Positions 54,665 through 64,000 of a stretch of 64,000 nucleotides of DNA are shown here, piece by piece; the first letter of the stretch is position 1; every line of letters begins with the position of its first letter. The notes beneath the pieces were generated by a model. That model had not been told where the DNA came from. It worked only from the letters and a program-made list of their open reading frames with translations, and did not search any database. The stretch spans positions 43,464,815 to 43,528,814 of the forward strand of contig CM055111.1 in the NCBI GenBank assembly GCA_029204225.1, written 5' to 3'. The DNA comes from Diphasiastrum complanatum. Taxonomy: Eukaryota > Streptophyta > Lycopodiopsida > Lycopodiales > Lycopodiaceae. Both the position numbers and the translations under genes were made by a program.

Positions 54665-55951
54665 GCAGCAGGTCCTATATGAATGTCATGACAATCCTAG
54701 CGCGGGACACCCAGGCATACAAAAGACCTATGAGCTTCTTCGTAGGCAATTTTTCTGGCCCAGTATGAAAAGGACGTCCACCAGTATGTAACCAGTTACC
54801 AGAAATGTCAAGTAAATAAAGCAGAGCGTTTAAAGGCAGGAGGGTTGTTGCATCCCTTAGAAATACCAGCTGGTAAATGGGAGAGTATCTCCATGGATTT
54901 TATAGTAGGCCTGCCTAAAACCCAAAAGGGTAATGACGCTATATGGGTCACAGTTGACCGTCTGACCAAAATGGCTCATTTTATTCCGACCAAAACAACC
55001 GTTAGAGCTCCAGAGTTAGCGAGGTTGTTTGTAGACGGGCTATTTAAATTGTACGGTCTACCTTCCGGCATAGTCAGCGACCGGGACAGTAAGTTTATTG
55101 GAAATTTTTGGAGGGCAGTATTCCATCATCTCCATATTAAACTTAATATCAGTACCACCGACCATCCACAGATGGACGGTCAAACAGAAAGGGTAAATCA
55201 AGTGCTGGAGGATATGCTTCGTGCATACGTCAGCAAGAAGCAGACTAATTGGGAGGAGTATCTCTCGATATTAGAGTTTGCTTACAATAGTACCAAACAT
55301 TCAGCTACGGGATACAGCCCATTTATGCTTATGTACGGTTTTCAGCCACGCTCACCCACAGCTGTAGGGTTTAAACAAGAAAAAGTTGAAGCAGCCAGAA
55401 ACTTTTTAGAGGACCTAAACCAGATGATAGAACATGCTAAGCGTAGCATTAGGCAATCCCAGGATCGAGCCAGGCATTATGCAGATCTACACAGACGGGA
55501 TGTGCAGTTCTCCACTGGTGAGAAAGTCTACTTGAGAGTCCCAGTTGACTCTAAAACCCTCAAATCAGGAGTGTGTGCTAAGTTGTCTCCAAGGTATTGT
55601 GGTCCCTTTACCATCAGTAGGAGACTAGGCGAGGTCACCTATGAACTAGAACTCCCACACAGCAGTAAGGTTTTTCCAGTCTTTCATGTAAGTCAGTTAC
55701 GAAAAGCCTTAACCAGGTCAGACAATCTGGTAGGGGACAGTGTTGTAGTTCTCCCATTGGATCCTCAACAACCTCCACATGAACCAGAGGAGATTCTAGA
55801 TAGTAGAGAGACGCAGACTCGTCATATTCTATACCGAGAATATCTGGTTAAGTGGAATGATCAGCCTGTTGAGAATGCCACTTGGGAAAGAGGCAGCGTC
55901 CTTCGCAAGATTTTTCCAGACTTTGTCTTAGAGGACCAAGACGGTTCTTAA
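54665..55951 (+). pseudogene. gypsy-1 integrase with chromodomain
   Basis: The zinc-binding N-terminus is readable in broken frames (HDNPSAGHPGIQKTYELL, then a Cys pair near 54800). From 54845 the frame is open to 55951: the catalytic core has SMDFIVGLPK, IVSDRDSKF and the Glu in TERVNQ (D,D-35-E type). The GPF/Y-like CGPFTISRRLGEVTYELELP and PVFHVSQLRK follow, then a C-terminal chromodomain (EEILDSRETQ, LYREYLVKWND, ENATWERGSVL). A chromodomain marks this as a chromovirus. The catalytic triad is intact here, unlike in gypsy-2. Confidence 0.93.
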
Positions 55952-55962
55952 GGGGGAGGGTG

Positions 55963-56320
55963 TGTTACGAGCTCGTAACCAGTGCCGAACCCTAGAGAAC
56001 ACAGATAGGTCAGATACCACAGTCAGGGTCGTGTCCAGCGTACATGACCAACAGGGCAAGACAGTGTGAGTAGTGTGCCCCAGCACGGTCCATAGCCATG
56101 GCGGGCCTAACACAGCCTAGGGACCCTGTCACCAGGATAGGGCCCCCAGTTGGGTCCCGACGTGCAGTCGGCCACGTCAGTGCCACGTGGCCGACACTTG
56201 GCAGTAGCATGCTACCAGTCCTCACACTGGGCTAGGAGGGGCTTACTCTATATCAGGGAGTAGGCAAGGTTGGGTGGCTCAGTTAGTGTTTGCCCTACTG
56301 TGGTGTTAGGACTTATTACA
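55963..56320 (+). repeat. gypsy-1 3' LTR
   Basis: Follows the AAGGGGGAGGG purine tract; 358 bp, no difference from the 5' LTR seen. Confidence 0.96.
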
Positions 56321-56325
56321 CCGCT

Positions 56326-56540
56326 CCCCTCTCACCTCATCCCCCCCCCTCGCTACCATCTCATCCCCCCCCCCCCCCCCCCCCTCGCTGTTGGCTAGAG
56401 AACCCCCCTCGCTGACCTGCCCTCCCCCTCGCTGACCTCAGATCTGCCCTCCCCCTTGCTGGCCACAGATCTGCCCTCCCCCTCGCTGCCTACTGATCTG
56501 CCCTCCCCCTCGCTGCCTACAGATCTTGATGTGGCACCCC
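56326..56540 (+). repeat. C-rich minisatellite in the LINE-12 5' region
   Basis: Poly-C of about 20 bases near 56366-56385, then about four 27-bp units of the type GATCTGCCCTCCCCCTCGCT (56425-56526). Because 27 is a multiple of 3, it encodes a repeated Pro/Ser/Leu-rich peptide in one frame (DLPSPSLPT). It lies in the frame region following the proline-rich start at 49623. Confidence 0.85.
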
Positions 56541-59486
56541 CTTCTTCTTCCCCACTCCCACTCTCTTCCTCCTCTTCTTCTCTTCATCAGGCATGACGAG
56601 CATGCACGGTATATTTGGCTTCGTATCACAGGACACGAACAATTGGTTTGGACAAGGACATCTTCAATTCTGCCTGCTATTTTCCTCCAGAGTCCTCCTC
56701 CTTTGTTGAGGGTGTTGGCTCACCTTATTTGGACCTTTCAGTGGATATCATCAGATTTGCAAAGCGGGGGCATATTTTCCTCACTGGGGATTTTAATGCC
56801 CGGACAGCTTCACGACCGACAGAGTTCCATGATGCTACAGATCAGATGCGAGTTCATGCCCTTGATAGTGACAGCTTGAGGATCACCAAGATTTCTGATA
56901 ATGGACCGGGACCTATTACTTCATATGGTGAGTACCTGTTACAATTTGGTGAGGCACATGAGTTAGCCATTTATAAAGGCCTACCTCACTGGCCTAATTC
57001 TGGCAGCTATACTTGTCACCCTCATAGTGGCGGTCATAGTGTGGTTGATTACCTTATGGGGGGTCATCGTCATCCATCCCTCATATCTCCCCTACCACCC
57101 TCTCTGATCATTCGTTCCTATCCTTCACTATTGGCCACCTTCCACCACCACAACCTCAACACCAGTCCATACTTCTCCGTGCACCCAAATACACCTTCCA
57201 TCCCCTCTCTATCCCACTCTACCAGGAATTCCTCGCTTCCTTACTTCACTCTTTTCCACACAGTGAACCGCTGAAGTCACAAGCCGCCTTCCTCGCCACC
57301 TGTCTCCACACTGCTGCTACTTTGGCTTTCCCCTCTAAGCCTCATAAACACAAACCAGTCCATCCACGATCATCCCGACCTTTCCATCCACCGTGGTATG
57401 ACGCAGAATGCCAATCCCTTCACCACTCTGTCACACATGCTCGTTTCCACACCCGCCATCTCCTCCGCTCTTCACGGCAAGCGTACAACCGCACACTCCG
57501 TCGCAAAAAACGTGCCTATGATGACTCTGAAGGAAACCGTCTTGTGAACCTCCTTCTCAACTCCTCCTCTGGTGCCTTTTGGCGTGAGTTTATCCCTCGT
57601 GCCCCACCCCCTCTCCTGGACGATTTACATATTTGGACCAACTATGCTACCCAGCTTTACACTATACCCACTGATACGCCCATCTCCATCTCTCCTCGAC
57701 CTTCAAACTTCACCTTTTTCACCACTGACTTGGTTCCGGCAGCAATCAAAAAGCTGAAAACCCACCGCACCAGAGACATTGAAGACCTTGAATCTGAGCT
57801 ACTGATTCACGCCTCCGATACCCTTGCCCCTACATTATCCATTCTCCTTAACCATGCTATTGTTGAGGGCTTCCCATCCTCTTGGTGCAGCAACATCATA
57901 CATCCTACCCATAAAAACGGTGACCCCGTGGTACCTGGTAATCACCACACTATTATGATGGGACATGTTCTCGCGAAGTTATGTGGCACCATCCTCCAGT
58001 CTGCAGTTAGCTCAGAGGCAGAGTCCAGGAGATTACATGCTTTGGGTCAGATCACATATTCACACTTCGAGCCCTCATTGAGGAAGCTAGACACAGGAGA
58101 CAAAAGGTCTGTTGTTTTGTGGACTTCAAGAAAGCCTTTGATTTTGTCCCACCCTCCTTACTTATCCAGAGACTCCGAGACCTGGGTTCCTCTAAAGATA
58201 TTATTCTAGCCGTCATGGCTCTCTATGAGAGGGTCTTGGGTTGCTTTTGTCATGGTAGTGGCATTTCTGAGCAAATCTGGAGTACTATTGGGGTTAAGCA
58301 AGAATGCTCTCTCACCAGTTCTCTTTGGATTATATATTGACGAGCTAGAGCAGGTCATTTCTCAGTGTGATGGGGATGGTTGCCGGCTTGGGGACATTCT
58401 GATTGTCATCCTTCTCTATGCGGATGATGTGGTACTAGTCCCCCGTACCAGAGAGGGATCACAGGGACAGTTGGACTGTTTACACACCTTTTGTACTCAG
58501 TGGGGTTTAGGGGTGAACCTCTCGAAGACCAAAGCTATGATCTTCAATACCTCTCGGGCCTTCATGTAGTGCCAAGAGCTTATCTTTGATGGACAGTCCC
58601 TAGAGGTGGTCTCTTCATACACTTACCTGGGTGTGCTCTTCTGATCCTACCTTCAGTATGAGACAGGCGGCTACTTCTAGACTTGGGAAGGGTCACACTT
58701 CCCTAGTCCAGCTGGAGAGATTCTGCTTCTGTAAGTCTATTTGGGATGCCCCTAGTAAGTGCAGACTGTTTGACACCATCGTCACCCCTTCAGCCTTGTA
58801 TGCGGCAGAGATATGGTGTACAAGACTATCATCTTCACACTGGTCCAGCATTTCACGCTTACAAACCACCATGTTAGCTCGCATGATCCGAGCGAAGCCC
58901 TCGGTTCCACATGAGATCATCCTTGCAGAGTTTGACACCCCCCCTATTCAGATTGACGCAGCCTTCCAGTTTATCACGTACATCCAGAGAGCTCATGCAC
59001 TTCCTGATACAGAGCAGAGATATACGCGGCTTGCACTCATGTCCTCTCATCACCTTCAGACTCAGGGATACCGGCTATCATGGTTCTCTCAGGCATCACA
59101 CTTCCTCATGGAAGCATTTGGTATCACTATCACTGATCTCCCTTTGGGTACACACCAGTACATTAGACGTTTTTTATACAGAGCATATCTCGACCGTACT
59201 TGGCGACACCAGCTAGGGGTTAAGCCTAACTACTACCGGACTCACTTTCTAGAGCAGGATGCCACTGGTCCTCCAATTTTACCTCGCTATTTGTCCTCAT
59301 CACACGGTCTCCGTTTCACTTTGGAACAGCTCAGAGTCTCCTCACATCAGTTGGCTATTGAGACAGGCAGATTCCAGGGTGCACCACGAGAGGAGACTAC
59401 GCCTGCTATGTCCCCTACATGAGATAGAGTCCAAGGAGCATTTCATCTTCAGATGCCCCATATATTATGAGATTAGAGGGAGATAT

Positions 59487-59844
59487 TGTTACGAGCACGT
59501 GACCAGTGCCGAACCCTAGAGAACACAAGAGGTCAGATACCACAGTCAGGGTCGTGTCCAGTGTACACGACCAACAGGGCAAGACAGTTTGAGTAGTGTG
59601 CCCCAGCACGGTCCTAAGCCATGGCGGGCCTAACACAGTCTAGGGACCCTGTCAGCAGGATAGGGCCCCCAGTTGGATCCCGACGTGCAGTCGGCCACGT
59701 CAGTGCCACGTGGCCGACACTTGGCAGTATGCATGCTACCAGTCCTCACACTGGGCTAGGAGGGGCTTACTCCATATCAGGGAGTAGGCAAGGTTGGGTG
59801 GATCAGTTAGTGTTGGCCCTACTGTGGTGTTAGGATCTATTACA
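59487..59844 (+). repeat. gypsy-2 5' LTR
   Basis: 358 bp, TGTTACGAGCACGTG...TATTACA, with scattered substitutions relative to the gypsy-1 LTRs (for example GAGCACGTGACC against GAGCTCGTAACC). The primer site TGGTATCAGAGCC follows at 59846. Confidence 0.93.
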
Positions 59845-60738
59845 CTGGTATCAGAGCCATCTCCATCTTTGGGAGCTTAGTAGCAGCAGTAGAGAAAGTC
59901 AGAAAGGTGTACAGATACTCGAAGATTTTCACAAAAGAGAAAAGGAGAGAAGTCGTTGTAGGAACAGCCTTCTATTCATCCAATTTTGGGGGAGTTTCCA
60001 CGATTTCAGAGGCAGATTTCCTTGCACAGGTCCAGCGATGGAAAGCCAGGGATTTATCCCTGTTTTTTGGGAGTAAATTGTGGATTGCTGAGCGGAATTG
60101 GAGTAGGAAGTGGCAAGCAGGTCCAGCGCTGAAATTTCAGTTGTCAGAGATGTAAATTTAGACTAATCTTGATAGATTAGGACGGATTTCAAATCAGAAA
60201 TTGGTGAGCAGGTTCAGCGCTGCAAGTACCTCCTGGAATCCGGATTTTGGAAAGGGTTTTGGGCCTCAATCCAGAAATTTCTGAGCAGTAGGACCTCAGC
60301 CAGACCAGCGAGTAAGGTGCCCTTGAAAATCCAGAATTTAGGATTGGTTTTTGGCTTCAAATTTGGTTTTTTTGGACCAACTGAGACGCTGATCAGACAG
60401 CGAGAGGGGAAAGCAGAAAATTCCAGATTTTCCTTGCATCTTTTTCGGCTTTCTACCCAATTTTGCAGAGTCACAGGTCTGCTAGTAAGTCAGCGAGCAA
60501 CTTCCTCCAAAATTCCGGAAATTTGAAACATTATTTGGGCTTCAAACTTGGATTTTCCGGGACAGCAGGTCTGAGATTTGTTGTGGAAGAGCTGAGAGAG
60601 TTCCTCTTCGTATTTTCTTTGGTGGTACAGTCCTCAGAAACAGCTAAGTCTTCTTTCCCTCTTTTGTACAGTTATAAATTAGTCTTTTCGACTTTTTTTT
60701 GAGAGGAAACGTCAGGCACTCTTTTTCTATCTCTGAAA

Positions 60739-62260
60739 ATGACCACTTCTCCAGGACCTGATCAACCCCTGACAAGAGGCATTGATGAATTAGAAACGGA
60801 ATCCCTGAGGTTCAGTAAAGGGAAAGAACCAATGGAAGTTGAAGAATAGGAACAATTCGCCAAAGAACTCGACGAATTGGTTACCAAGGAGCACTTTCTC
60901 CACTTGGTAACAGAGGCGGATGAACTGAAGTTGGCATTAGCCAATTTCAAGTCCAGTGTGGACGACTCGTTCGCTGAACTCAAAGGCTTGATTTTGAGTT
61001 CCGCGAAAGGAAGCCTTCCCTCCACTTCTCAGTTGTCCCCTTCTCCACTCCCATCAGTTTCGGGTGAGCCTATGCGGTCTCACCCTAGTGTCTTTAAAGA
61101 CTTAAAGCCTCCTACTTTTATTGGGGAAGAGAAGGATAGAAACGCAGACATTCTACAAACCTTCCTCAGCAAATGGAAGAACATTCATGCTCTTAAACAG
61201 ACCCCTGACCATTTGCAAGCAATTGAGGCCAGTTTATCCTTAGGGCCCATGGCCTATAAGTGGTGGTTAAATCTCCAAGAGACTGGGCAGACTCCCCAGT
61301 CATGGAAGGCCTTTGAAGAAGCCTTCCTAAGAGAATTCCTACCGGAAAATGAACTTGATAGAGCCTGGAAAGCCTGGGAGAAAACAGTAATGGACAAGTC
61401 TCTAATCCAATATATCTCGCAGTATCGAGAAGCAATTTTAAAAATTTAAAATATGGATGATTATTAGAAAATCAGGGAATTTGTCCGTGGCCTCAAGGAT
61501 GAATATAAAGTAGAAGTTCAGAGAACTCGCCTACTACCCTAGAGCAAGCTCTCAGATATGCTCAAATCTATGATGATTCAGTGGGTAGGAAGAGGGCGAG
61601 ACAGCAGCCCCTTTCTGAGTAGCCTCCTCAGAAAGACTTTAAATTTAAAAAGAAATTTTTAAAAAGAAAGAAAGAAGATAAAGTTAAAGGTGAAGCTCCT
61701 CATAAACGCCCATCGCTCATACAACCCTTAAAACCAGAAGATTTTGAGAAAGCCAAACAAGAACGTTTGTGCTTTGTGTGCATGGGCAAGGGACACACAG
61801 TCAGACAGTGTCCCAAGGGGCCTTTCACTAAGAAAGATAAAAAAGATAAAAAACAAGTTCATCTTGTTCAGACCGTAAGTCTCCCCAATGACTCGGCAGC
61901 TTCCGAGATCAAAGTGTATCATGAAGACCATGAACATTGTTGCCAGCTGACCTCTGCAATGCTAGCGAGACCCTTCAGCTTTGGGCCGCATGACCTAGTA
62001 CATATAAATGGGAAAGTTGGTAACCGGTCAGTTAGAGTTATGGTTGATGATGGGGCGACCCATAATTTCATCAACTACACCCTAGTTAAAAAACTTAAAC
62101 TTCCAGAAGTACCTAGTCAGCATAGGTACATAGTTTCATTAGCTAAGGGTGAAGATAAGAAAATTTGGGAAACTATGGTAAGTAGCTTAAATCTTGGTAT
62201 TCAGGGGTACCAAGATGAAATAAACTTTCAGATAATGCACCTGCGAGCCAGCTCAGACTA
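60739..62260 (+). pseudogene. gypsy-2 gag and protease start
   Basis: Starts MTTSPGPDQPLTRGIDELE. It keeps the gag core, zinc knuckle CFVCMGKGHTVRQCP (61767-61815) and VMVDDGATHNFI (62038-62070), again with DDG. Stops at 60847 (TAG for CAG), 61448 (TAA), 61465 (TAG for CAG) and 61620 (TAG for CAG), plus a one-base deletion near 61526. Where gypsy-1 has TAG at 51455 and 52208, this copy has TGG and CAG, so the two copies carry different stops. Confidence 0.9.
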
Positions 62261-64000
62261 GGTACAATGCCTATGAAAAGGAACTCTTTTCTATAGTCCA
62301 TGCCCTTAAGACTTGGAGGCATTATTTGTATGGTGCCAACTTTGAGGTCCTGACAGACCATGAAAGTCTCAGATACCTTTGCAACCTGAGCTTAGAGGTC
62401 GGAAAGCTCATTGGGCAGAGTTGATGCAAGAGTCTGATATGTCTATCAGATATAGACGGAGGAAATTCAATACAGTAGCAGATGCCCTTAGTAGAATGCC
62501 TATGATAAACGATCTGAGTTTTACTCAGATTCGTTATGAGTTACTCAAGTCCTTGAGAGGGAGGTGCCAGCATGATGCATTCTTCTCTACTACCTGGAAC
62601 TCAGTCCAGAGCAGACAGTTACAGACTCCAGAACCAGTTCCCGGGGCTGGTGCCAGTTAGTCCAAGAATACGGCATCTTCCGTTGAGGATGATGATGAAT
62701 CCGAGTATACGTCAGATGACGCTGAGGATTCTGAGCCTGTATTACCCAAGCAAACCCCAGTGGTTGAGGGTCAGTTGACTCAAGGATTCAAATGGAAACA
62801 GTATTCCATTCAGGATGAGTACTTGCTCTATAGAGATAGAGTATGTGTCCCCAATTCAGAGGATTATAGGCAGCAGGTCCTATATGAGTGTCATGACAAT
62901 CCTAGTGCGGGGCACCCAGGCATATAGAAGACCTATGAGTTTCTTCGTAGGCAATTTTTCTGGCCCAATATGAAAAAGGACGTCCAACAATATGTAACCA
63001 GTTGCCAGAAATGTCAAGTAAATAAAGCAGAGCGTTTAAAGGCAGGAGGGTTGTTGCAGCCCTTAGATATACCAGCTGGTAAACGGGAGAGTATCTCCAT
63101 GGATTTTATAGTAGGCCTGCCCAAAACCCAAAAGGGTAATGACGCTATATGGGTCACAGTTGACCGTCTGACCAAAATGGCTCATTTTATTCCGACCAAA
63201 ACAACTGTTAGAGCTCCAGAGTTAGCGAGGTTATTTGTAGACGGGCTATTTAAATTGTACGGTCTACCTTCCGGCATAGTCAGCAACCGGGACAATAAGT
63301 TTAATGGAAATTTTTGGAGGGCAGTACTCCATCATCTCCATACTAAGCTTAATATGAGTACCACCGACCATCCACAGACGGGGACGGTCAAACAGAGAGT
63401 GTAAATCAGGTGCTAGAGGATTTGCTTCGTGCATACGTCAGCAAGAAGCAAACTAATTGGGAGGAGTATCTCTCGATATTAGAGTTTGCTTATAACAGTA
63501 CCAAACATTCAGCTACGGGATACAGCCCATTTATGTTGATGTACGGTTTTCAGCCACGCTCACCCACAACTATAGGGTTTAAACAAGAAAAAGTTGAAGC
63601 AGCCAGAAACTTTTTAGAGGACCTAAACCAGATGATAGAACATGCTAAGCGTAGCATTAGGCAGTCCCAAGATCGAGCCAAGCATTATGCAGATCCACAC
63701 AGACGGGATGTGCAGTTCTCCGCTGGTGAGAAAGTCTACTTGAGAGTCCCAGTTGACTCAAAAACACTCAAATCAAGAGTGTGTGCTAAGTTGTCTCCTA
63801 GGTATTGTGGTCCCTTTACCATCAGTAGGAGACTAGGCGAGGTCACCTATGAACTAGAACTCCCACACAGTAGTAAGGTTTTTCCAGTCTTTCATGTACG
63901 TCAGTTACGAAAAGCCTTAGCCAGAACAGAAAATCTGGTAGGGGACAGTGTTCTAGTTCTCCCATTGGATTCTCAGCAACCTCCACATGAGCCAGAGGAG
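62243..64000 (+). pseudogene. gypsy-2 RNase H end and integrase
   Basis: RNase H tail (RKFNTVADALSRMPM, 62461), then the integrase N-terminus VTSCQKCQVNKAERLKAGGL (62995-63050) and the core SMDFIVGLPK. The second catalytic position reads IVSNRDNKF: Asp is changed to Asn relative to gypsy-1 (GAC to AAC near 63285). An extra base near 63380 shifts the frame after TTDHPQT, and the remainder (YVSKKQTNWEEYL, CGPFTISRRLGE, FPVFHVRQLRKAL) is in another frame. The chromodomain would start at the window edge. Confidence 0.9.

Larger units (their letters stand above)
49685..56325 (+). mobile_element. gypsy-1: Ty3/gypsy chromovirus with identical LTRs
   Basis: Element 49690-56320 (6631 bp), flanked by ccgct (49685-49689 and 56321-56325). 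It contains the 5' LTR, a Met-tRNA primer site TGGTATCAGAGCC at 50049, gag, protease, RT, RNase H, integrase with a C-terminal chromodomain, a polypurine tract AAGGGGGAGGG (55950-55960) and the 3' LTR. The two 358-bp LTRs are identical as far as I can read. Despite that young age the coding region has four TAG stops, a 2-base frameshift and a 347-bp internal duplication. Confidence 0.96.
49611..59486 (+). mobile_element. LINE-12: LINE split by gypsy-1 and cut by gypsy-2
   Basis: The 5' part (49611-49689) has an ATG at 49623 followed by a Pro/Arg-rich frame, MAPRGSVPPRATAPLPPRR. After gypsy-1 it resumes at 56321 with C-rich repeats and a partial endonuclease: IGLDKDIFNSACYFPPESSS, IFLTGDFNARTASR, GGHSVVDYLM (56615-57060). 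The first half of the endonuclease is missing. RT runs 57320-58650 (DIEDLESELLIHASDTLAPT, FVDFKKAFDFVPP, YIDELEQVISQCDGDGCRL, LLYADDVVLVPRT, SYTYLGVLF). The C-terminal region (58631-59480) ends in a partial knuckle, HEIESKEHFIFRCPIYYEIR. A TAG at 58567 replaces CAG. Its 3' UTR is cut off by gypsy-2. Confidence 0.88.
59482..64000 (+). mobile_element. gypsy-2: sister chromovirus, RT deleted, incomplete at window end
   Basis: The 5' LTR starts at 59487 within LINE-12; gatat (59482-59486) is the likely target duplication but the other end is outside. The coding region matches gypsy-1 closely, but 1.7 kb (end of protease, RT, start of RNase H) is missing at about 62242, where GATAATGCACCTG joins CGAGCCAGCTCAG. 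It therefore has no reverse transcriptase. Integrase runs to the window end. Confidence 0.94.

Noticed and set aside
50828-55951. Stops at CAG positions as targets of U-to-C RNA editing, known in organelles of ferns and hornworts
   Set aside because: These are nuclear retroelements, sister copies carry CAG at the same places, and organelle editing does not act on nuclear transcripts. Methylation decay explains them better.

Overview
The window is nuclear DNA of a land plant. It holds spliced exons of a plant-type S28 serine protease and plant Ty1/copia elements, Ty3/gypsy chromoviruses and hAT transposons, in a setting that is almost all repeats. Very large transposon-filled introns and many (AG)n/(CT)n tracts suggest a big genome such as a fern's; this is inference, not proof. 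No tRNA, rRNA, CRISPR or bacterial feature was seen.

The only host gene recognised lies on the minus strand. Six exons (40823-41005, 30276-30392, 29975-30028, 29648-29719, 29130-29241, 8395-8491) join in frame with GT-AG borders into part of a peptidase S28 protein (lysosomal Pro-X carboxypeptidase / EDA2-like). The catalytic-serine block is present. The N-terminus and the Asp/His end are missing from what I can see; the 3' exons should lie left of base 1. Most of the window between 8.4 and 41 kb is therefore intron of this gene, including introns of 20.6 kb and 10.4 kb packed with transposons.

Layout. 1-948: LINE fragment (-), next to a (GA)n tract and a hAT terminal relic (to 1299). 2.2-4.7 kb: copia relic (-) lacking integrase. 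4.7-8.1 kb: nearly complete dead LINE (+). 8.4 kb: protease exon. 10.1-18.0 kb: unrecognised coiled-coil coding relic (-), split by a copia element (12596-17541, target duplication aatag) that carries a gypsy fragment. 19.2-26.6 kb: old hAT transposase with a second, related hAT (21398-26006, 8-bp duplication gtttgaac) in one of its introns. 27.3-28.9 kb: copia LTR and LINE end. 29.1-30.4 kb: four protease exons. 30.4-35.0 kb: mosaic of LINE pieces. 35.0-39.1 kb: two gypsy relics (-). 40.8-41.0 kb: protease exon. 43.0-49.6 kb: copia relic and LINE copies joined head to tail. 49.6-59.5 kb: LINE split by gypsy chromovirus 1 (49690-56320, LTRs identical by eye, duplication ccgct). 59487-64000: chromovirus 2, running off the window.

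The most interesting signal is the LINE family. Its copies end in a short hairpin with compensatory base changes, then AATAAA, then a (CT)n tail instead of poly(A), and several copies start exactly at the (CT)n tail or 3' end of another. Other notable signals are recurrent CAG-to-TAG stops across families, a retrotransposon with identical LTRs but a dead, internally duplicated coding region, a hAT inside the homologous intron of a related hAT, and a cluster of CACGTG palindromes.
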